Source of the DNA: Candidatus Melainabacteria bacterium
GTDB taxonomy: Bacteria; Cyanobacteriota; Vampirovibrionia; Gastranaerophilales; Gastranaerophilaceae
Reading direction: 5' to 3'
NCBI GenBank assembly: GCA_003258735.1
Contig: QHME01000003.1
Coordinates: 1 to 64,000, forward strand
Length of the DNA: 64,000 nt
Part shown: positions 1 to 5,891 of the stretch, one piece after another
Numbering within the stretch: the stretch's first letter is position 1
How the letters are laid out: each line of letters starts with the position of its first letter
Translations under genes and position numbers: made by a program
The notes under the pieces: model-generated
Database searches by the model: none
What the model was told of the DNA's origin: nothing
What the model saw: only the letters and a program-made list of their open reading frames with translations

Positions 1-142
1 CTTTCGTTTCAGCTATTCTGTTTTCAATGTTCATTTTTCGACTCCAACGCTTTCAACTTACTTGAGTTGATTTGCTATCGGGGTAACTCTCAACCGATTT
101 CTCTCGGTTCCTTTATCTTACTACGTGAATTTTTATTGTCAA
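1..142 (-). promoter_or_regulatory. rRNA operon promoter and leader (operon leaves the window)
   Basis: On the minus strand a consensus promoter is present: -35 TTGACA (137-142), 16-bp spacer, -10 TAAGAT (115-120). The leader that follows contains a small hairpin (ACCGA/TCGGT) and, at 21-32, GAACATTGAAAA, one mismatch from the GAACCTTGAAAA boxA antitermination element of cyanobacterial rRNA operons. No ORF follows before the edge. The 16S rRNA gene is therefore expected just beyond position 1 on the minus strand; this is inference because no rRNA is inside the window. Confidence 0.6.
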
Positions 143-468
143 GTAGTTTTTGAAATAAATTTTAAAAATCTTTTTTGCTGATTGCTATTTATATTTTCAA
201 AACTCATTTGTCTTTCGACGTCTTTAAGTGTAAAACAAACAATTTTAAAAATCAACCCCTTTGTTCAATATTTTTTGAATTAATTTAATATTTATTAATA
301 AAAATAACAAAAACGTTAATTCTAAAGGGTTTTCACCACATTAGATTTTGTAAAAATTGTATTTTTCATAAATTTTTCAATGAATAATACGCATAATTTC
401 AAAATTTTGTCATGATTTTTTTATAAAATTGATAGTTAATATTAGAAAAATTTTCAAATAAAAAACAA
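143..468. other. AT-rich intergenic spacer
   Basis: Very AT-rich, with no ORF carrying a ribosome binding site and no clear hairpin. It probably holds only upstream sequence of the rRNA promoter. Confidence 0.5.
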
Positions 469-470
469 AA

Positions 471-493
471 AAGGTGCAAAATGCACCTTTTTA
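471..493 (-). terminator. Rho-independent terminator of the HExxH protein gene
   Basis: The inverted repeat GGTGCA/TGCACC is flanked by A-run and T-run, so it can work in both directions. On the minus strand it lies about 20 bases after the stop of the 516-1472 gene and is followed by a T-rich run. Confidence 0.75.
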
Positions 494-515
494 TCATGCT
501 AAAATTTATAGAAAT

Positions 516-1472
516 CTATGCAACCTCTGGTTTCGGACCTGCGATTGCATCTCGAATTTTTGACCCTAAACATACAGCCAAGGCAGTAACACCGGCAGTT
601 GCGATATAAGACAACGCACCCCATCTGTTAGCTTTTACAACTTTTTTAGCCAATTCTGGACTCAAAATCTTTTTAGCTAGTGCGTTTCCTCTAGCTGATG
701 CCTTCAATTCCTCAGCCACCATAGGAAGCATTGATGCTAACGTTAATTTACCTGCATTGTTTTTAATAAATGTAGTAACCTTGTCGAAAACACCGCTTGT
801 TTCTTCACCTTCAGCCTTTTTACGCTTGAAAATCGCAATAGCACCGATTGCTAAAGGCGCAAACATAGAGAATTTACGAAGTTTTTGCATCCTACCCCAG
901 AATTTGCTTGAATTTGCGTTTATAGAGTGACCAATTTCATGGAAACCTGACAAGCCCAATTTTTCAGTATTTAGAACAACCTGATTGGTTGCAGGATTAT
1001 AAAATGCATTTCTACCTGCTTTAGCTGCACCATAAGGATTAGCTTGGTCTTTCAAAGCTTCAATAATTTTCGCCTTAACGCGTCCAAAGAATGATGTCGC
1101 TTGCTTAGGTTTAAGTTCAGGCGCAGTAATAGTTTTAAGTTTATCCAAGATGCTAGATGGTTTTGATATGCCACCTAATGCTGCAGCAGATTTTAACGGA
1201 TTATTTGCTGATGTTTTCAAATCCACAATTTTTACTCCTGCATTTGCCATGCCAGAAGTTCCAAGAGCCTGATTCAAACCAATTCGCAGCGCATCTGAGT
1301 TCAAGCCTTTATTAAGAGATTGCATTTTGTGGCTTGCAAAAATTCCTGCCGGCATAGCTGCCAATGATGCAACCTGAAACGCAGTAGTACCTGCGACAAC
1401 CCCTGCTGTAGTTTTTACAAACCCAGGTTTTTGATACTGAGTACCGTCAGACGAATAAATACGTGTGTTCAT
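516..1472 (-). CDS. HExxH-motif membrane protein (putative zinc metallopeptidase)
   Basis: A 318-residue protein I cannot assign to a named family. It has a hydrophobic N-terminal stretch (about 19-45), a zinc-peptidase-type motif HEIGH (178-182) in the context LGLSGFHEIGHS, a hydrophobic stretch right after it (about 202-215), a downstream EELKASARG (about 254-262) that resembles the third-ligand helix of M48-type peptidases, and a C-terminal transmembrane segment (about 284-303). The pattern fits a membrane-bound gluzincin, but the third ligand is inferred. The start ATG has only a weak upstream GGGGA. The gene is monocistronic between a terminator and an unusual promoter with seven TCATA units. 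Alternative: a degenerate structural protein that kept the motif. Confidence 0.75.
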   Translation of the reverse strand: MNTRIYSSDGTQYQKPGFVKTTAGVVAGTTAFQVASLAAMPAGIFASHKMQSLNKGLNSDALRIGLNQALGTSGMANAGVKIVDLKTSANNPLKSAAALGGISKPSSILDKLKTITAPELKPKQATSFFGRVKAKIIEALKDQANPYGAAKAGRNAFYNPATNQVVLNTEKLGLSGFHEIGHSINANSSKFWGRMQKLRKFSMFAPLAIGAIAIFKRKKAEGEETSGVFDKVTTFIKNNAGKLTLASMLPMVAEELKASARGNALAKKILSPELAKKVVKANRWGALSYIATAGVTALAVCLGSKIRDAIAGPKPEVA

Positions 1473-1562
1473 AATTCCAAAATCCCCAACTTTCCTTTTG
1501 ATTATTTCCCCTATGTATTAATCAAGGATTTTTTCAGTTGAGAATTTACACACCTCACCTCA

Positions 1563-1597
1563 TCATATCATATCATATCATATCATATCATATCATA
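1563..1597. repeat. Pentanucleotide tract, seven perfect TCATA copies
   Basis: Seven uninterrupted TCATA units lie just downstream, on the minus strand, of a TATAAT box serving the 516-1472 gene, so they fall in the 5' untranslated region or at the start site. On the RNA strand the repeat reads TATGA, giving an ATG every five bases in rotating frames. A five-copy version occurs at 16616-16640. Confidence 0.95.
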
Positions 1598-1601
1598 AAG
1601 A

Positions 1602-1618
1602 GCATTATAGTTGAGTTT
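1602..1618 (-). promoter_or_regulatory. Promoter element shared with the one at 16645-16661
   Basis: The 17 bases GCATTATAGTTGAGTTT are identical to 16645-16661. Read on the minus strand they give AACTCAACTATAATGC with a perfect -10 (1604-1609). No good -35 is visible at 16-18 bp. The TCATA tract lies immediately downstream. Confidence 0.6.
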
Positions 1619-1744
1619 CAGCGATTTTAAACACAACTTAATATTTTGTTACATTTGAGTTATTTTTAAGATTGTAAAAAATGTTCATTCAAGCTTTATA
1701 GAAATTACTTAACCTAATATTGATTATGGAAAAAATTATGAATC

Positions 1745-1764
1745 CAGTTCAGGGTGACATAGAC
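1745..1764 (-). repeat. Partial copy of dispersed family D arm
   Basis: The minus strand reads GTCTATGTCACCCTGAACT, identical to the left arm of the complete element at 62862. The other arm is absent. Confidence 0.6.
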
Positions 1765-1774
1765 TTATTTGTTT

Positions 1775-1800
1775 GTCTCTCCGAATGGGAGAGACCTTTT
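1775..1800 (+). other. Perfect hairpin GTCTCTCC/GGGAGAGAC followed by CTTTT
   Basis: A strong 8-bp stem with a GAAT loop and a short T-run. It looks like a plus-strand terminator, but no plus-strand gene precedes it; it probably belongs to the repeat-derived sequence around it. Confidence 0.4.
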
Positions 1801-1803
1801 CAT

Positions 1804-1821
1804 GTGGGCTAGTGAGCCCAC
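1804..1821. repeat. Dispersed palindrome family C, copy 1
   Basis: GTGGGCT-AGTG-AGCCCAC, a perfect 7-bp stem. The second copy, at 4727-4744 on the other side of secA, has the loop inverted (CACT). Confidence 0.7.
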
Positions 1822-1861
1822 CATACCTTATTTATATACTCCATGTACATTAATAACAAAA

Positions 1862-1885
1862 AAGAGCGCGTATTCCACGCGCCCT
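1862..1885 (-). terminator. secA terminator
   Basis: On the minus strand GGGCGCGT and ACGCGCTC form a stem (one mismatch) followed by a run of six T, about 20 bases after the secA stop. Confidence 0.75.
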
Positions 1886-1905
1886 TTGAATATATTTTTT
1901 TCGAA

Positions 1906-4563
1906 TTAAGCAATCTCTCCATTGTCCTCGCCTTCAACTGGTGGAGCAGAATTTACTACTTGAACACCAAATCGAGTTCTAAACAAGTGCTTAACCGTAT
2001 CACTTTGAATTTCGTACATCATTTTGTTAAACAAATCGTAAGCCTCTTTTTTATACTCAATCAATGGATCTTTTTGACCATAAGCACGAAGTCCGATACC
2101 ATCTCTTAGCATATCAATATTATGCAAGTGGTCAATCCATTTGTTATCTACAACTTTAAGTAAAACATCTTTTTCCAATTGCCTTACGATATTATTTTCA
2201 GAGAACGGCTCTTGAAGTTCATAATTTGCACCATACTGTTGAACAACTTGGTTATAAAAATTGATAATTTCAATTTCATGGGTTTTATATGCCTCAACAA
2301 CGTAATCCTTAATTTTGTTGAACATAGGTTCAAAACGCATATTTTGAATATCCGAAACTTCAAATGATGAAAGTTGCGGAACTGTTGAATGAAGCTCTTT
2401 AATCATCGTTTGCAAATCTTCATAAACATATTCTTCAACCTTTTGTTCAGGCGAAATATAACTTCTCATCAGCCTATCAACTTCACGTTCCATCATGTAA
2501 TAAATATCATCTTGCAAACCTTTGCCATGAAGAACACGACGTCTTTGTCTATAGAATTTTTCACGTTGAATATTCATAACATCATCATATTCAAGAACAG
2601 ATTTTCTCATATCAAAGTGGAAAGTTTCAACTTTTTTCTGAGCTGATTCAATACGTTTTGTAATAAGCGGATGGTCAATTGCCATATTTTCAGGAACATT
2701 CAACGCAGTCATTAATTGAGTAATTTTTTCACCGCCAAATATTCTCATCAAATTATCTTCAAGTGACAAGAAAAATCTTGTTGATCCAGGGTCACCCTGA
2801 CGAGCAGCACGACCTCTCAACTGGTTATCAATACGACGTGACTCATGACGTTCAGTACCAATTACGTGCAAACCACCAACAGCAACAACTTTGTCATGTT
2901 CATATTCTGTGATACCTCTAGCCCTTGTCAAAGCCTCTTCTTTCAATCTTTCATAATCAGGATTGGTTTCATCAATACCCTGATCTTCAAGTTCAGCTTT
3001 AGCCAAGTATTCAGCATTACCACCAAGCAAAATATCTGTACCACGACCAGCCATATTTGTTGCAATCGTGACAGCGCCCAAACGACCTGCCTGAGCAATA
3101 ATATGAGCCTCTTTTTCGTGATGTTTTGCATTCAAAACATTGTGTTTGATACCTCTTTGTCTCAACAATTCTGAAACATACTCAGATTTTTCAATACTGA
3201 TTGTACCAACCAAAACAGGTCTACCGATTTTGTGTTGAGCGATAATATCATCAACAACCGCCAAAAATTTCTGAACCTCTGATTTATAAATAACATCAGG
3301 GTAGTTAATTCTAATATCAGGTTTGTTTGTAGGGATTGTAGTAACTTCCAAGTTATAAATTTTACCAAATTCAGCCTCTTCGGTCATTGCAGTACCTGTC
3401 ATACCTGAAAGTTTAGGATATAATCTGAATAAATTTTGGAAAGTTATGCTTGCCAAAGTTTGAGTTTCATCTTGAATTTCAACCCCTTCTTTAGCCTCAA
3501 CAGCTTGGTGTAAACCATCAGACCAGCGTCTGCCTTCCATCAAACGACCTGTAAACTCATCGACAATCATTACTTCGCCATTTTTAACAACATAATCAGT
3601 ATCTTTAACAAACAATTCTTTAGCTTTCAAAGCTTGCAACAAATGGTGAGCGTACTGAGTATGAATATCAAACAAATCATTAATTCCGATAAGTTCTTGC
3701 GCGTGATCAATACCTTCTTCTGTCAAAATTACGTTTTTATTTTTTTCATCAACTGTATAATCAACTTCCTTGGTCAACTGCGGTGCAATTTTTGCCATTA
3801 ATTGATAAGTTTCTGCTGATTGAGCTAACCTACCACTGATAATCAACGGAGTTCTTGCCTCATCAATCAAAATACTATCGACTTCATCTATAATTGCGTA
3901 ATTAAAAGGTCGTTGTACAAGCATTTCTTCACTGCCTGCCATATTATCTCTTAAATAGTCAAAACCAAATTCATTGTTTGTACCGTAAGTAATATCACAC
4001 TGATATGCATTACGTTTCAATTCAAAATCTCTTGCACCTTCACCACTTGAAAGAACAACACCTACTGTTAGACCTAAAAATCTATAGATTTTGCCCATCC
4101 ATTCACTATCACGTTTTGCCAAATAATCGTTTACAGTAACAACGTGAACACCTTTACCTGTTAGGGCATTTAAGTATGCTGGTAAAGTTGCAACAAGAGT
4201 TTTACCTTCACCTGTTCTCATCTCTGCAATGTGACCGTTATGCAAGAAATAACCGCCAATCAACTGAACGTCAAAATGACGCATATTCAAAACCCTTTTA
4301 CCAGCCTCACGAACAGTTGCAAATGCTTCCGGGAGGATTTTATCAAGGGCTTCTTTTTCAAGTTTCAAATCTTCTTTAAAATTCTTTGAAGTCGGACGTT
4401 TTGCCAAAATATCTTTAAATTCCTGAGTTTTAGCCTTCAACTCATCATCAGTAAGTTTTGCAAATTCAGGTTCTAACGCGTTGATATGTTCAACTATACC
4501 CATCATTGCCTTAACTTTTTTTTCGTTAGGGTCTCCCAATAACTTTAATAAATATTTTAACAT
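1906..4563 (-). CDS. secA: Protein translocase ATPase SecA
   Basis: SecA is the cytosolic motor that pushes unfolded preproteins through SecYEG. The 885-residue length is normal. Visible elements in order: Walker A MRTGEGKT (115-122), preprotein-crosslinking region, DEVDSILIDEART (226-238, DEAD-type motif II plus the SecA signature), NBD2 with TNMAGRGTDILLGGNAEY, then the helical scaffold/wing region (LEYDDVMNIQREKFY). The C-terminal tail is short and acidic and lacks the usual CxCx8CH zinc/SecB-binding motif. The ATG is preceded by GGAGAGG about 10 bases upstream. The gene stands alone between its own promoter and terminator. SecE, its channel partner, is encoded at 13757. Confidence 0.98.
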   Translation of the reverse strand: MLKYLLKLLGDPNEKKVKAMMGIVEHINALEPEFAKLTDDELKAKTQEFKDILAKRPTSKNFKEDLKLEKEALDKILPEAFATVREAGKRVLNMRHFDVQLIGGYFLHNGHIAEMRTGEGKTLVATLPAYLNALTGKGVHVVTVNDYLAKRDSEWMGKIYRFLGLTVGVVLSSGEGARDFELKRNAYQCDITYGTNNEFGFDYLRDNMAGSEEMLVQRPFNYAIIDEVDSILIDEARTPLIISGRLAQSAETYQLMAKIAPQLTKEVDYTVDEKNKNVILTEEGIDHAQELIGINDLFDIHTQYAHHLLQALKAKELFVKDTDYVVKNGEVMIVDEFTGRLMEGRRWSDGLHQAVEAKEGVEIQDETQTLASITFQNLFRLYPKLSGMTGTAMTEEAEFGKIYNLEVTTIPTNKPDIRINYPDVIYKSEVQKFLAVVDDIIAQHKIGRPVLVGTISIEKSEYVSELLRQRGIKHNVLNAKHHEKEAHIIAQAGRLGAVTIATNMAGRGTDILLGGNAEYLAKAELEDQGIDETNPDYERLKEEALTRARGITEYEHDKVVAVGGLHVIGTERHESRRIDNQLRGRAARQGDPGSTRFFLSLEDNLMRIFGGEKITQLMTALNVPENMAIDHPLITKRIESAQKKVETFHFDMRKSVLEYDDVMNIQREKFYRQRRRVLHGKGLQDDIYYMMEREVDRLMRSYISPEQKVEEYVYEDLQTMIKELHSTVPQLSSFEVSDIQNMRFEPMFNKIKDYVVEAYKTHEIEIINFYNQVVQQYGANYELQEPFSENNIVRQLEKDVLLKVVDNKWIDHLHNIDMLRDGIGLRAYGQKDPLIEYKKEAYDLFNKMMYEIQSDTVKHLFRTRFGVQVVNSAPPVEGEDNGEIA

Positions 4564-4597
4564 TAATTAGTACCTCTCCAAGTCTATCATTGCTTAA

Positions 4598-4606
4598 AGT
4601 GTAACA
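4598..4606 (-). promoter_or_regulatory. Extended -10 promoter of secA
   Basis: On the minus strand TGTTACACT gives a TGN-extended -10 about 35 bases before the secA ATG, with no good -35. The surrounding GTTTATGTTACACTT recurs exactly upstream of the AGCS symporter gene (about 19383-19397). Confidence 0.5.
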
Positions 4607-4726
4607 TAAACATAATATATTGGTGAAATCTTAATGAAAAATTAAGGATTGGGTGGATGCATAGGGCTGGATGGCAGGAGGTCAAGCGAAATAAAGATTA
4701 TATTTTTATTTTATTAATCATGTAGG

Positions 4727-4744
4727 GTGGGCTCACTAGCCCAC
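4727..4744. repeat. Dispersed palindrome family C, copy 2
   Basis: GTGGGCT-CACT-AGCCCAC, the loop-inverted twin of 1804-1821. It lies about 20 bases after the prepilin-like gene and may also act as its weak terminator. Confidence 0.7.
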
Positions 4745-4764
4745 CTGTAAAATTAACAAATTTC

Positions 4765-5523
4765 CTATCTCAAATTCTTAACTGCCCATTTGAAATAATC
4801 AGATTCACTACGGGCTTTTTGAGCACAAGCAATACCATTATAAGGATCATTACTGTCAAGATTACAATATTTATCTAAATTGGTATAAAGAGTATTAGTA
4901 TCCCCCATTGTTTTTAATTCGCCATCTACAAGTTGAAACGTAAACACGTCATAACCAAAGCGATTGGGCGGATTTTTAAAACCGTTAAGGTCGACAGTAA
5001 CCATAATTGGAGGATTATCAGTACAGAATGGACAATTTTCAAACATCAAAACTGTCCCATCCTGTATTAAAATTACACCATCATCTAAATACCCACCCAT
5101 TGAATTAGATACCATTGTTCTAGTAGCCTTCAAATTTCTGTAATTATTTCGTAATTCAACCCCAAAACACGAAACACCATAATTGCCACAATCTGTTACA
5201 CCTGTCAGATATTTGGCAAATGTTTTGTAATAACTTGCATGAACTTTGTAATCAGCAGGATCAAGCGAAACTTCATCACCTTCCATGCGCCTGAAAACTT
5301 GCTGAATGCTTGAATAGGATTTTAAAAATTGCGAATGGAGTTGATGCGCTTTGTAATTCACCATCAATGTCGGAATAGTCATTACCGCAACAACACCGAT
5401 TATACTAAGAGTGATTAATACCTCTGCTAAAGTAAACCCAAATCTTACCTTGAATTGTGGCAAATCTAGGTATGTAGCACCTTTTGCTAAAGTATAATCA
5501 ATTCTTTTATTCGTAATTTGCAT
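4765..5523 (-). CDS. Prepilin-like protein with type IV N-methylation signal
   Basis: A 252-residue protein with a roughly 29-residue charged leader, then the prepilin peptidase site G/FTLAEVLITL with Glu at +5 and a long hydrophobic helix (SIIGVVAVMTIPTLM), followed by an extracytoplasmic domain with paired Cys (DCGNYGVSC and ENCPFC). This marks a pseudopilin or minor pilin of a type II secretion/type IV pilus machine, but no assembly genes are near. A longer reading from a GTG at 5547 is possible, but the promoter -10 (5549-5554) would put that codon at or before the transcript start, whereas ATG 5523 has GGAGGT just upstream. I therefore prefer 5523. The divergent XRE gene at 5596 may control it. 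Confidence 0.85.
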   Translation of the reverse strand: MQITNKRIDYTLAKGATYLDLPQFKVRFGFTLAEVLITLSIIGVVAVMTIPTLMVNYKAHQLHSQFLKSYSSIQQVFRRMEGDEVSLDPADYKVHASYYKTFAKYLTGVTDCGNYGVSCFGVELRNNYRNLKATRTMVSNSMGGYLDDGVILIQDGTVLMFENCPFCTDNPPIMVTVDLNGFKNPPNRFGYDVFTFQLVDGELKTMGDTNTLYTNLDKYCNLDSNDPYNGIACAQKARSESDYFKWAVKNLR

Positions 5524-5548
5524 AATACCTCCATGTGAAATATCCACT

Positions 5549-5578
5549 ATTATAATAGTATAGAATACACATTGTCAA
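5549..5578 (-). promoter_or_regulatory. Promoter of the prepilin-like gene
   Basis: Minus strand TTGACA (5573-5578), 18-bp spacer, TATAAT (5549-5554): near consensus. It faces the XRE gene across only about 15 bases. Confidence 0.7.
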
Positions 5579-5589
5579 TAGTATAAGAT

Positions 5590-5602
5590 TTGACTATGTC
5601 AA
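5590..5602. promoter_or_regulatory. Palindrome over the XRE start codon (putative operator)
   Basis: TTGAC-TAT-GTCAA is a perfect 5-bp inverted repeat containing the ATG at 5596. A related TTGACTATATAGTCA occurs across the stop codon at about 5809-5824. Both are candidate sites for the encoded regulator; this is inference. Confidence 0.4.
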
Positions 5603-5820
5603 ATTACACAGAGGTACTAAAAAAGATTGGACTGAATTTCCGCGTAGAAAGAACCAAAAGAAGTCTTTCTCAGGAAAAATTCGCCGAACTTGCCAATGTT
5701 CATACAAATTATATTGGCAAAGTTGAGCGTGGAGAGCAAAACCTCACAGTGCGCAAAATTGTAGACCTTGCAAATTCGCTCAATGTACCTGTTGAAAATA
5801 TTTTGAAATTGACTATATAG
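5596..5820 (+). CDS. Small XRE-family helix-turn-helix regulator
   Basis: A 74-residue protein made almost entirely of a Cro/CI-type domain: SQEKFAELANVHTNYIGKVE is the helix-turn-helix core, followed by RGEQNLTVRKIVDLANSLNV. Such single-domain proteins bind short palindromes, often near their own promoter. A TTG two codons upstream (5590) is an alternative start. There is no Shine-Dalgarno sequence, and TATAAG (5582-5587) lies just upstream, so the message may be leaderless. Divergent from the prepilin-like gene with overlapping control regions, which suggests regulation of that gene. Confidence 0.85.
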   Translation: MSNYTEVLKKIGLNFRVERTKRSLSQEKFAELANVHTNYIGKVERGEQNLTVRKIVDLANSLNVPVENILKLTI

Positions 5821-5834
5821 TCATCAAAAATAAC

Positions 5835-5856
5835 GGTCGGCATTGCTATGCCGACC
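5835..5856. repeat. Dispersed palindrome family B, copy 1
   Basis: GGTCGGCAT-TGCT-ATGCCGACC, a perfect 9-bp stem between two convergent genes. It shares the GTCGGC/GCCGAC core with copies near 21960, 55320 and 62820. Confidence 0.7.
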
Positions 5857-5891
5857 TACTCTATTACTTCTGACCTAAAATAAACTGCCAC

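Noticed and set aside
1563..1597. TCATA tract as a CRISPR array
   Set aside because: The unit is five bases with no spacers and no cas genes; it is a simple sequence repeat.
2845..3368. Several short ORFs on both strands inside secA
   Set aside because: They are in other frames of a fully conserved gene and have no independent start signals.
5524..5547. GTG start of the prepilin-like gene
   Set aside because: The promoter -10 at 5549-5554 would put this codon at or before the transcript start; ATG 5523 has GGAGGT.
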